The position numbers were made by a program, and so were the translations under genes. A stretch of DNA of 64,000 nucleotides. Source: Pycnococcus provasolii. Its lineage: Eukaryota; Chlorophyta; Pseudoscourfieldiophyceae; Pseudoscourfieldiales; Pycnococcaceae. The stretch is from NCBI GenBank assembly GCA_938743325.2, contig OW568863.1, positions 1,054,001 through 1,118,000 of the forward strand. Reading direction: 5' to 3'. Shown one piece after another: positions 39,701 to 48,077 of the stretch (position 1 is its first letter; every line of letters starts with the position of its first letter). The notes under the pieces are model-generated. The model searched no databases. It worked only from the letters and a program-made list of their open reading frames with translations, and was not told where the DNA came from.

Positions 39701-41591
39701 CAATGGCAAGGCTGAGAACCGTCTCCGCTCCCCGCGCTTGGTCAGGGGGCATGAGGCTACACGCTGCGGCAACCGCGGCAGTGGCAGCGTCACGCGCCGA
39801 GGCGGATGACGCGTCCGCAGCTGCGTCGTCGTGCTCCGCGCCAAACGCGGCGTCGACGCCCTCGCACCCGCACGCCAGGGCGCATGCCGCGGCTCCAAGC
39901 ACCGTCAACGGTGTTTCAGCCGACATGAAGCGCGTCTCGCCCATGCAGCGCAGCACTCCAGGCAGATCCTCGGCGAAGCTGAGCGGGCGGTACAGTCTCG
40001 CCCAAGCCGCCTCGTACGCTAGCACAAGTCGCGCCGCGCTCTCGGCGCCACCAGGCTTGCGCAGCATCTCGGCAACGAGCCGCGATGCCGCCTCCTGCGT
40101 GGCAACGCCACCGCCCGTGGATGCTATCACCGCCGCCGCGAGGCTTTCGCCCAACTCGCTCGCCACGGCGGCAAGAAGAGAGCGCGCACACACGCCCCCG
40201 CCTCCGCGGCGCGCCAGCCGCAATGCGACGAGTCGCGCCACAGACGCAATGTTGCCGGGGGTGTTCGCGAGCGCAGCGCCGATGCCTGCAGCTAGTCCCG
40301 ACACTCCCGCTGCTCCGCCGCCGGCGCCGCCGAGTTGCTCCGCCATCACCACCTCCGTCGCCTGCGTGTTGTGCTGCTGTGCTGCACTTGCGACTTGAGA
40401 GGCGACGGACACCACGCGCACGCGTGCACCGCACGCCAGCGCCGCTAGCAGCACATTGCCACGCACAGCCACGGCGAGAGAGCGTCCCATGCCGAGCTCC
40501 GCCGTCGCGTGTGGAAGGGGAGCCGTGGCGGAGGACGCGTCGTGCCGACCAGCTGGTGAGGTGGCGACGAACCGCATGCGAGCACCGCCCGCGGCGTCGC
40601 TGACGAGTGCAACGGTGCCGCCGCCAGGCGCGCATGCGATAGCGCGTGGCTGCTCTGCATCGCTCGCCACTGAGAGGAACCAGCGTGCAATGATGCGAGG
40701 CTGAGGAGCTGCGGACGTCGACGTCGACGCACTTGGTGGCTCGCAAACTCCCCTCGCATCCCACGTTCGAACGCGCGCATCCGCGTGGAGAGCGTGGAGA
40801 ACTCCCGCTGTGGCATCCACCGCCACGTCGCGCACCGCAGGCTGCGTGGTGGCTGTTGACGCTCCGACAAACGCAGCCGCAGCACCAACTAGCCTTCCTA
40901 CGACGCCACTTCCCGCGTCCGTCAGCACACTAACGGACGTTCGCGCGAATGCGGCGACCGCTAGCATCGTGCCGTCGTTCGTGCCGAGGATTGCGTGCGA
41001 CGGCGTCGCGGCCACGCAAGTAATCCCTCCGTGCACCGCCGCCGCCGCACCGACGTCTACCGCCGAGGCGTTCACCGCACCGTTTTCGCCGGCAAGCACG
41101 AAGACGAGTTCCGTGCTATTCGTCGGCGTTATGACAAGCGCCGCGAATAGCGCGCCGTCGTTCGAGCAGTTGGCAGCGACTCTTCCGACGACGCGTCCTC
41201 TCGTCCTAATGGCGCACCTGTTCCCTCCACCTGCGTTAGTCGTGACTTTCATCCTGGCAACGATCAGCACGTCGTGGTTCGCTGTTCCACCCACCGCTCG
41301 ACATGCAACCCCACCGGCGATGTTCGCCGCGGCCCCGAACGTCGTTGGTGCGGGAGGTAGGTTCGTCTCGTTCAAGGCAACATCGTTTGCTGACGAGTGC
41401 ACGTTCAGGTGCGCCGCCGACGCGTCCGCAAGTATAGGCTGTTTCGCCGGCTCGAGTGCGATCCACGTTGCGAGGTTGCCTTGACTGTCTTCGCCGCCGT
41501 CGTCGTCTTCCGCATGAAAATCACAAGGTTCGAGCAGAGGGGGGGTTGCTGCAGAGATCGAAGCCTCGACGAGAAAGGATGAAGTTGTCAT
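36705..41591 (-). CDS. NUP160: Nucleoporin NUP160-type, nuclear pore outer ring
   Basis: 1628 residues from the ATG at 41591 (MTTSSFLVEASIS); the frame is open upstream but hydrophobic and not family-like. The N-terminal ~500 residues form a probable beta-propeller (HGGITCVAATPSHAILGTND, VRDVAVDATAGVLHALHADA, RVRTWDARGVC). The remainder is an Ala-rich alpha-solenoid. The C-terminus has GYVRILLKHGRYDEAAELLE and VSAIDRKAAERGG, matching the NUP160 C-terminal pattern (Y/L..YGLYDEA..L and aID.L). NUP160 is a Y-complex scaffold subunit needed for mRNA export. High Ala content makes distant homology hard to judge by eye, so the assignment is probable, not certain. Confidence 0.72.
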   Translation of the reverse strand: MTTSSFLVEASISAATPPLLEPCDFHAEDDDGGEDSQGNLATWIALEPAKQPILADASAAHLNVHSSANDVALNETNLPPAPTTFGAAANIAGGVACRAVGGTANHDVLIVARMKVTTNAGGGNRCAIRTRGRVVGRVAANCSNDGALFAALVITPTNSTELVFVLAGENGAVNASAVDVGAAAAVHGGITCVAATPSHAILGTNDGTMLAVAAFARTSVSVLTDAGSGVVGRLVGAAAAFVGASTATTQPAVRDVAVDATAGVLHALHADARVRTWDARGVCEPPSASTSTSAAPQPRIIARWFLSVASDAEQPRAIACAPGGGTVALVSDAAGGARMRFVATSPAGRHDASSATAPLPHATAELGMGRSLAVAVRGNVLLAALACGARVRVVSVASQVASAAQQHNTQATEVVMAEQLGGAGGGAAGVSGLAAGIGAALANTPGNIASVARLVALRLARRGGGGVCARSLLAAVASELGESLAAAVIASTGGGVATQEAASRLVAEMLRKPGGAESAARLVLAYEAAWARLYRPLSFAEDLPGVLRCMGETRFMSAETPLTVLGAAACALACGCEGVDAAFGAEHDDAAADASSASARDAATAAVAAACSLMPPDQARGAETVLSLAIEAITILGAAPLELAMAKSDCMGTDACARLLAEGPSATAAPAVGRSCRAFLVRTASALNSLPEPGGLGAAAEAASRLASLASTSGDAGDMSRGDEAELESVGFMRTIVRGLTIVLNATATVVALSCEVRRLPPTLVPLAPRARAVLVAETLPKLLRACTRARAGLWLCETSGGGGSSDGDGTRTWSRRASLASLLLGSRAVAAHSPEHVLHKLLYNLSDSSTSAAAATVPSNDASDLRFHISMLEACALLYPQLGERDMEHLLVLVDELLDDGAELPGCRFIRSLAAGAVARIAASTDAPRADGRSASTLSSEAAPDYLADRAAIIAGGCAGVASPLGATRAHALFRSIQQGIHFEPYAPQSPAGAAGGVGLSLAELEYTETGVRLFERSGLRRPALALAKASLSKAREIQSKLADGDSATPALAAEAARALEHVLPRVLGTCFSLSLKHAEEASDAMEASGWLEKALNYAIEQPVSHACDDLSVLARTVAATPSMWQTLENRALRGVLASRSNPDAGIPAFCESVEEHVWGAIERTASYAPVKVPIDLGEPGECAHAYLLLKRLYDGANDAVSSARSLYRYAARCASAVADLSSMRPGGPSVGGADDKRTWLLCERANALALCASRLDDAASSGAAVHSFAGGGGGATTALTTETADAASGAGSDAIMSPLKRQKNGNGGTLGDDPQDAVLADLETFHPANVAANEVPAAVDASSARALAAVASSEALSCALRLKASLGSAADGTVDALLKRAEALHASMGGDVAALGAGARGAARAAVLARASAKDYAGALALVERLAPPGSSATASGEHEALIVRVLSACAANAVAQTLGTEPDDVASDWAGAGSSPDPWDELRDLLEQYESPEKCRAGRLSIAVADAALSAEPRMRLPRWLHDRCGGGSDDDPAGGVGAFGARGADVPGYVRILLKHGRYDEAAELLESRLVLEPRYRVSAIDRKAAERGGVYVPWSLVKASARAMRSAGAHAAASLVESAISNM

Positions 41592-42770
41592 TGGCGAACA
41601 AAAACTAAAAATGGTAAAAGGAAACACAAAGGAGAAGGAGAAGCAGGATCCTTCCTTGAAAAGTGCCGCTGCAGACGCCGCCGCCGCCGCCACGCAATGG
41701 GCAGCAAAGGGAAGGTTGGTTTTGTGTTTGCCGGATGCCAATAATGGCGGGACCCAGAGGAGCAAAGCAGCTCCCAAACCTCGGGTCTCGGGCTGTCTCG
41801 GGCCTCGGGAGGGGAGAGTCTGCTTTCGGGGTTTCAGGTAGGGTTTTGTACCCTCCCTTACCTTGTATCGACGCGCTCTGCTCGACGAGTGCTCGTCGCG
41901 ACACCTACCTGACCTTCTTGAAAGAACTACGAGTAGTTACAGGGTGCATGCTCTGCGACCGTGGAATTCTCATCGAACGCGAACATTTCAAGCCGAACAC
42001 ACACGACGACGCCATCGTCGCGACATACCGTCGAGCAATGTCATGGCACAACGCCTCCTCCTGGGCAAAGAAGAGATTGAATGGGGTGTCCTTAGACCTT
42101 AAGGATCCATCCTGTGTTTGTTGTTGTTGTAGGAGACGAGACCTTAAGTGAGAAGTGCTTAATTAGGGTTAGGGTTACCCGTAATAGTTGTTATTCATCG
42201 AACACGGCCTTACGTGTTACGACGCGCGATCTCGGAAGAAGACTCGGATCCGACGATCGTCCGTGACGCCGCATGGCGCGAAGTGATAATGCGTGCCGTC
42301 AATATCCGTCTTCCGTGACATGTAAGGCGTCCACTTCTGTTGTAAATGTGTGCGGGGTGCCATGATGCCATCCTCTTCCACTACCAGCGTAACGTTTTGG
42401 AGGCCCTTGACTTCTTTCTCTTATCCTGCCTGACCATACTTTCATGGCGTTTGGGGTAGGCGAGCTCGGTGCCGGGGGCACACAAGAACAATGTTCAACA
42501 ACAATCACTCCACACACCTCCACCTTTAGCAGGCACAAGCGTGTTCCGTTAGCCATTGAAATAATGATTAATGAATTGCAGGTTCGTGCAAATACCGGCT
42601 TGCCTTCCTTCACTGGGAATGGACCAACGACGAGGTGTCCCGGGCCCACGGGAGGAAATTATAACGGACTTTTCTTGAGGCAACAAAATATGATTACCAG
42701 CATACGACGAATCCCATTATCTCTGCTCTCAGACAAAGTTCCGACAGTTTTTCCGACTGCTTTTTGGGCA
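41592..42770. other. 1.2-kb spacer with decayed coding fragments and telomere-like box
   Basis: Upstream of NUP160 and downstream of MATE. On the plus strand about 41878-42110 a frame reads YLTFLKELRVVTGCMLCDRG and ILIEREHFKPNTHDDAIVAT, with a layout recalling small HNH-type proteins of algal viruses and phages (LK..tGC..C....HF...). On the minus strand about 42200-42650 further natural-looking stretches occur (GPGHLVVGPFPVKEGKPVFA; KWTPYMSRKTDIDGTHYHFA). These look like fossil fragments, broken, possibly foreign, and are left as separate pieces. TTAGGGTTAGGGTTA is at 42163-42177. Confidence 0.4.
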
Positions 42771-42850
42771 AGTGTGAATGTGAATGGTGTGAATGGACGA
42801 CATGTTGGACAAAGTAAAGCACACTCCATTACTGAATGAGAGGATCTCAG
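42771..42850 (-). repeat. Post-stop 3' element, copy 6 (MATE)
   Basis: In gene direction (MATE stop 42862-42864) it starts 11 nt after the stop: CTCATTCAGTAATGGAGTGT, GCTTTACTTTGTCCAACATG, TCGTCCATTCACACCATTCA, CATTCACAC. About 80 bp; the distal GTACATGGCGC part is absent. Confidence 0.87.
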
Positions 42851-42861
42851 TGGGAGACGAT

Positions 42862-44499
42862 CTACTCGTCGTACGACCGCTCGGCGGGAGGAGGAGGCTT
42901 TGCAGGAGCGGGTACGACAACGAGAGCCGTCACCATGATGACGGTGTAAATCGCGTGCATCGCGCTGAACACCATCCAAGCGCTCGCCCAAGAGCTGTCG
43001 TTGGCGAGCACCGCGCGCGTTCCCTTGTAGAAGAAGACGACGTTCCACGCCATTGCCAGGCAAAGAAGGCGAACACGTCCCATCGCAAGCAGACAACCTT
43101 CAGCGGCGAGCAGAAGCGGGAACGAGGAGCTGCTGATTGCGAGAGGCAGCGCGATGGTAGGAATGATCGAGCGAACCGCGGCGTCGGTCGTCAGCTGCCC
43201 AGCCGCGATGGGAAGCAGCACCACAGAGCTGACGGCGACGAGCACGGTCGTCGCAAGTGCGAGCGTAAAAAGGGCCGTGAGAAAGATACTTCTCTGCTCC
43301 GGATGCGCGAGACGCGAGGGCAGAAAGGACTGAGCGCAAAGACTGAGCGGCTCGCCGGTGAGAATCAGGAGCTTCCACACGCTCATCGCCACCTGATGCG
43401 ATGCGAGCGCGAGCGTGCCAAACGCCGCGCCTGTTTGTGTCCATATGAGAACCTTGAACGTCGTCAGCAATTTCATGAGGAAGAATGGAACAGAGAATTG
43501 CAGTAGCTTCAGCGCCTTTCCACTCGGCTGGCGGCGAAATTGCAGGAATGGCTTTCCGCCGATGCGGCGCTGTTGCAGCGCCCTCGCGAGCAGAATGCCC
43601 TGCACAGCCTGGCTTATGCTCGTCGCGAGGCCTGCGCCGAACACGCCGAGACGAAGGCCGGCAACGAAGAACAGGTCGAGAGCGGCGTTGGCAATCGAAG
43701 CTGCGAGCGCGGCGCGAAATGGAGTGACAGAATCGCGAAAGTATCCCACGCTCGCTCCCGTGAGCACCATGGTAAGCATCTGCACGGGCATGGCGCCCGC
43801 TCTTGCGATGATGTACGCGTTTGCGAGGTGCGCGACGCGAACGTCGGTGCCCGACAGGGCCTGCAGAGTGGGCAGCGCAGCGAACGCGAGAATGCCGGCA
43901 AGTACCACGCCGATGGTGACAGCCAGGAACGTGGCATCGGACAGCGTTCTTATCGAGTCCTCGTCGTCACTTGAGGCGGCACACCTTGCCATGGCGTTCG
44001 TCGCCGCCACGGACAGGAAGCAGAAGACGAGCCACACGCTGTCGGCCAAGGCTGTGGCTGGAGAGAGTGCGGCGAGCGACCTCACGCCGTCCTCCGCGAA
44101 CCTGCCGACGAAGAACGCATCCGTCGCTCCGAGCAGAGGTCCCGTTGCGTACGTCGCTAGCGACGGCACGCAGAATGCGACAATGGCACGCATTTGAGGC
44201 ACGAACTTCAAGTCGAGGTTTTCCATGTCCGAGGTGGTGTTGTCGTTCGCCGTCTCATCAGGTGAGTCATCAGAGCTCGAGAGCTGCGTGGACGCCGCCG
44301 CCGCTGACTTTACGTTTGCACGTCGGCGTGGTTGATTTGTTAGACCAACAATGAGTTGTTGTTGCTCCACCAGGTGATGTCCGAGATTGCTGCGGTGTAG
44401 AGGCGAACGTCGCGGTTGAAGTTGGTGATGCCGCGCAGGGCGTCGAATGCGGTGCGCGTGAAGAGATGCGCGCATGTCACTGCTGCTGGCGAGCTGCAT
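42862..44499 (-). CDS. MATE-family transporter, probably plastid
   Basis: 545 residues from the ATG at 44499. About twelve hydrophobic segments in the two-lobe MATE pattern: FCVPSLATYATGPLLGATDA, FFVGRFAEDGVRSLAALSPA, MVLTGASVGYFRDSVTPFRA and LGVFGAGLATSISQ. MATE carriers exchange H+ or Na+ for organic cations, secondary metabolites, citrate or salicylate. The first ~95 residues are His/Arg-rich then Ser/Asp-rich and could include a plastid transit peptide, as in the EDS5/DinF-like plant subgroup; that is inference. Substrate is unknown. The 3' element follows the stop, and the ATGCATCCCCAA motif lies about 143 bp upstream of the ATG. Confidence 0.92.
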   Translation of the reverse strand: MQLASSSDMRASLHAHRIRRPARHHQLQPRRSPLHRSNLGHHLVEQQQLIVGLTNQPRRRANVKSAAAASTQLSSSDDSPDETANDNTTSDMENLDLKFVPQMRAIVAFCVPSLATYATGPLLGATDAFFVGRFAEDGVRSLAALSPATALADSVWLVFCFLSVAATNAMARCAASSDDEDSIRTLSDATFLAVTIGVVLAGILAFAALPTLQALSGTDVRVAHLANAYIIARAGAMPVQMLTMVLTGASVGYFRDSVTPFRAALAASIANAALDLFFVAGLRLGVFGAGLATSISQAVQGILLARALQQRRIGGKPFLQFRRQPSGKALKLLQFSVPFFLMKLLTTFKVLIWTQTGAAFGTLALASHQVAMSVWKLLILTGEPLSLCAQSFLPSRLAHPEQRSIFLTALFTLALATTVLVAVSSVVLLPIAAGQLTTDAAVRSIIPTIALPLAISSSSFPLLLAAEGCLLAMGRVRLLCLAMAWNVVFFYKGTRAVLANDSSWASAWMVFSAMHAIYTVIMVTALVVVPAPAKPPPPAERSYDE

Positions 44500-45510
44500 C
44501 TTTTGTTACTTAAGTTAGCACGAGTTATCCGAACTGGCTTGCACGAAAAAAGTGGCGGAATTGTGCGCGCCTAGACACACGTGGACTGCCTGCCGGGCCG
44601 TCGAACGACGTCCCGGGACTTCGCTTGGAGTTTAGTGGACGATTGGGGATGCATCGTAGAACCTCATCGTAGAACCTGATTTCTAGCCGGGCCCGGAATT
44701 CCGGGCCCACACATAATAAAACCCACGCAGTAATCGCTGAGCGACCATGGCGACTTCGGAGATGGGAAGAGGTGGCACCTCGAGATGCGCGGCACGCCGC
44801 AAGCGAAGAGGAAGCTTGACGAATCGTTAAGCGCCTTCGAGGAGCGGCACAACGTGTACGGGTTACGCGCGGTCGGGTTAACCACGCTCGTCGCGGAGGA
44901 CGAGTGCGAGGCTCAGGGGTGGCACTTCGACTACGGCGACCACGTTAACATCGGGCGCGCCACCGCCCTGCAATGGCCACGTGGCGTGTGAGTTTGGCGA
45001 TAGCCTGCTCACCGCCGGCCGAAGGGTTCCCTCGGGAGCCCGGCGGGTGCGCGAGGAGGGGAGTGTCCCGTGACCGCGGGGAAGTTGAGCTTTGCTACAC
45101 ACATTCCCGTCGTGTTCCGGGGCGGCGGGCGAATGGACTGCCTCGACGAACCGAAAAAGGGTGCAGTGCCTTCCCGCGTGAGCGCGGGTCGGAGGCGTCG
45201 GTGATGGTTATTTTCGCCGACGACGCGGCGCCCCTCCGCCGTCGCGTGCGGAAACCTACGCGCGTTCCATATGACCAGATCTCCTGGCCGGAGGAGACAC
45301 CGTGACCCGCGAACGCGGGCCCGCTTACTTAGGGTTAGGGTTAGGGCCCATGTATTTCTCTACCTGCCCCGTTCGTGCGCGTGGGGTGATGGACTTGGGT
45401 TTTTTTTCTTGCCCGTCCGTCCCTTCACCCTCCCTCATAACCCCCTCCCAACCGGTCAGTCACAGTTCCGTCCACGTCCTAAAATAAAATAAAATAAAAA
45501 TAAAGTAAAA
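44500..45510. other. 1-kb divergent MATE / VEFS spacer
   Basis: Contains ATTGGGGATGCATCGT at 44642-44657 (MATE promoter motif, in gene orientation), a direct repeat of CATCGTAGAACCT (~44652-44677), and a perfect 20-bp palindrome at 44689-44708. A coding-like stretch on the plus strand at 44745-44991 includes RKLDESLSAFEERHNVYGLR and WHFDYGDHVNIGRATAL; it is unrecognised and probably a fragment. TTAGGGTTAGGG is at 45329-45346. An AAAAT-type repeat (45480-45510) runs right up to the VEFS ATG. Confidence 0.5.
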
Positions 45511-47955
45511 ATGTCCGCCGCCGGCGGCACGCGGGCAGCAGAAGAGGAGGAGCACGCGTTCCAGAACTTCTGCACGCCCGTCGCGCTCTACGACCTGCTC
45601 GCGAAGAGGCACGCGCTCAACCCCACGCACCTGCGCCGCAACCTCTCTTATCGACTCGCGGCGTCGCGCACGAGAACGCGCGAACTCGCGCGCGCACACA
45701 GAATCGATAAGAACAACCAGACGGCGACGTCCAAAGATGCTGCGCCGTCAGACTTAAACTCAACGGCTGTCGTGCTCGACACGATCGACGGCGCGGACGC
45801 AGACAAGCACGCGGGAGCACTGACATTCGTGCTTGCCGCTGACATCGTCGATGACGAGAAACGTGCCAAGAGCAGCAACAGCACAAAAATGCGCACGCGC
45901 ATCAGGTGCGCAAAACGAATTTGGCCGTCACCGGACGCGCCGGCGTGCCACCTGCCAAACGAAGGCGGTAAGCCGGGAATCGGGATACTCGTCTGGCGCG
46001 ATGGGCCGCACGCGCAGCCCATCCTAGGCGTCTGCCAGCGCGGGTGCGCACCGCTGCCTCTGCTGAACCCCGCGGTGACTCCCACGCGCGCAAGAGAGGT
46101 GGCGCACGCGGCTATGGACGCGGACGTTGATGACGACGACGACGACAAAACGAAGCATGCAGAGGATGCAACGATGCCACGCCTATGTGGTGTTATCCCG
46201 CACGGCGCTTCTGTTCTGTGGGCGCACGTCAAGGCTCCGAAGCCGGGCCAAGACGTCGCCACCGACGTGTTGCTTCAGCCGTGCACACTGCGCGTGCACA
46301 TGCCCGCTAACGTGACGGACGTGGACGATCCTGGGAACACGGATCCCAGTGACATGGAAGTGGATCTCGCAACAACCTGGCCAGTGATTGAGCTGCTGCG
46401 CGCGGATGGCGATGCCGTGCGCGCGCGCGTGAGACTCTCGCCGTCGAACGGACATATGGGGTCTGACGACACCATGAAAGGCAGTGGGCCGCTTCTCGCT
46501 TGGTGGAGCACGGAGAGGTGCCGGAGGCCTCTTCGCGCGTGCCCATATCCGAGACGTGCGACGAGTTCCAACCTGCTCACCAAGGCGGAACGCTCGTGCC
46601 TTGAGAGCGCTTCGAATGGCGCTGGCCCGAGCGATGCTCCCACCGCACGGGCGTCGCATCACGAAGTGCATCTCGAGGCCAAGACACGGCAGCTCGTCGA
46701 GGGCATAGCTGCGAGGGACGTGCTGTTCCAGTACATTTTCGACAATGGACAGCGACGGCGTACGGAGATGGTTTCCGGCTACCGCTGCCCTTTCTGTGAG
46801 TGCGCGTGTGGAAGCTTCCGTGGCATGCAGCTTCACCTGATGACGAACCACGACCGCTTCTCGTTCGCCTTCAGCGCCGAGCTCGAGCACCAGAGTGCCG
46901 CGGCACTCGTGCATCACGATCAGCAGGCTCACGAGTATCGTCGCGCGATGAAGAAGCTGAAGGAGGTGAAGCGGACGGACAACGACGCGGCGTACGACGC
47001 GCTGATGAACGTTTCCAAGCCACCTTTCCCGTCGCTTTGCCCGAACGTGCCAACCGTCGCCGTCACTGCACGACCGGCACGGCGCAGCACGGAGATTGAC
47101 GTGTCAGAAGAGCTCCTCGGCGCACCGCTCGCGCGCGAGTTTGCGCTCGTCGTGAGCCGTGGGTCCGGCGCGTCGGATGCCGCCGAGTGCTCCGCATCCG
47201 TGCGTCGCTTCGAGGCGGAGGCGGCGGCGCAGGCGGAGGCGGCGGAGCTCGCGAACGAGCTGCTGCCACCACCCAAGTCGAGGCGCAAGACGGCGTCACT
47301 TGCTGTCGATCCGCCGCCTCCGCTGCCGGGACCGGCTATCGGCGACGCCTCCGCGCAGGGACTTACATACCTCCGCGAGACGCGCATCGCCGCATCCGGA
47401 GGCGCCGCGAAGCGCAAGCAGCCCAAGGCATCGAGGGCAACGACTTCTGCTCAGGCGGCGGCCAATGCCATGGCGGCGATGGCGGATCGCGATTACTTCT
47501 ACTCGCGCACTAGCCAGCCCACCACCGCGGAGGATGTCGTGGCTGCGCAGCTTGGCGGTCGTGCCGATACGGATAGCGATGACGACGATGGATTCGGATC
47601 CGAGGGTGAGTACGCGCAGGAGGTGAAAGATGGTCTGGAAGAGTATGAGGATTTACGCGAGGATGACAGGCGCTTCATGATATTGTGGAATAAGCAGTGC
47701 CGCCGGAGGCGCGTGCTGGTGGATGTGCAGATGCCGGTGGCTTGCGAGTGCTTCGCGCTTGATCAGGCAAAGGAACTCAACGCCAGGCCGGGCGTGAAGC
47801 GTGCATTCATGATGCACATGCTAACCCTGCAGGACCATGGCTTCGTGGACGCGCCTTGCATTGACCACTGCCTTTTGCTTCTCGATCGTCAGGCCCGTAT
47901 GGGCAAAGATGGTGAGTCTGCGAAAGGCAAAGATGCGGTGATGACGGCTTCGTGA
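45511..47955 (+). CDS. VEFS-box polycomb protein (SUZ12/EMF2/VRN2 type), PRC2 subunit
   Basis: 814 residues from the ATG at 45511. The N-terminal ALYDLLAKRHALNPTHLRRN then LSYR matches the SUZ12/EMF2 N-terminal helix. A C2H2 finger lies near 425-450 (YRCPFCECACGSFRGMQLHL then MTNHDRFSF). The C-terminal VEFS box (~650-800) starts DYFYSRTSQPTTAEDV and contains LWNKQCRRRRVLVDVQMPVA then CECFALDQAKEL and FMMHMLTLQDHGFVDAPCID. VEFS binds E(z)-type methyltransferases in Polycomb Repressive Complex 2, which trimethylates H3K27. The linker is acidic and low complexity. The family call is firm; which plant paralogue it matches is undefined. Confidence 0.93.
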   Translation: MSAAGGTRAAEEEEHAFQNFCTPVALYDLLAKRHALNPTHLRRNLSYRLAASRTRTRELARAHRIDKNNQTATSKDAAPSDLNSTAVVLDTIDGADADKHAGALTFVLAADIVDDEKRAKSSNSTKMRTRIRCAKRIWPSPDAPACHLPNEGGKPGIGILVWRDGPHAQPILGVCQRGCAPLPLLNPAVTPTRAREVAHAAMDADVDDDDDDKTKHAEDATMPRLCGVIPHGASVLWAHVKAPKPGQDVATDVLLQPCTLRVHMPANVTDVDDPGNTDPSDMEVDLATTWPVIELLRADGDAVRARVRLSPSNGHMGSDDTMKGSGPLLAWWSTERCRRPLRACPYPRRATSSNLLTKAERSCLESASNGAGPSDAPTARASHHEVHLEAKTRQLVEGIAARDVLFQYIFDNGQRRRTEMVSGYRCPFCECACGSFRGMQLHLMTNHDRFSFAFSAELEHQSAAALVHHDQQAHEYRRAMKKLKEVKRTDNDAAYDALMNVSKPPFPSLCPNVPTVAVTARPARRSTEIDVSEELLGAPLAREFALVVSRGSGASDAAECSASVRRFEAEAAAQAEAAELANELLPPPKSRRKTASLAVDPPPPLPGPAIGDASAQGLTYLRETRIAASGGAAKRKQPKASRATTSAQAAANAMAAMADRDYFYSRTSQPTTAEDVVAAQLGGRADTDSDDDDGFGSEGEYAQEVKDGLEEYEDLREDDRRFMILWNKQCRRRRVLVDVQMPVACECFALDQAKELNARPGVKRAFMMHMLTLQDHGFVDAPCIDHCLLLLDRQARMGKDGESAKGKDAVMTAS

Positions 47956-48077
47956 ACGTATGACCCAAAAACCAAAAAAAAAAGTCCTTCACTCGTGTTT
48001 GTGATTTGTGTTGTAAGCGATTGTTTCCTACAAAATAAGAACGTTTTACTTTTGTTTCGTTTTTGCTCTGCTCCGCT
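47956..48077. other. Convergent 3' spacer, VEFS / orphan
   Basis: 122 bp, A-rich after the VEFS stop, with GTTGTAAGCG about 55 nt downstream as a candidate TGTAA-type signal. No element copy. Confidence 0.35.

Noticed and set aside
41663-42151. Complete gene in the NUP160/MATE spacer
   Set aside because: Only a short part looks natural; the upstream part of the frame is repeat-like and there is no convincing start, so it is treated as a relic.
45324-45510. Internal telomere as evidence that this is a chromosome end
   Set aside because: TTAGGG runs are short, scattered and flanked by ordinary genes on both sides.
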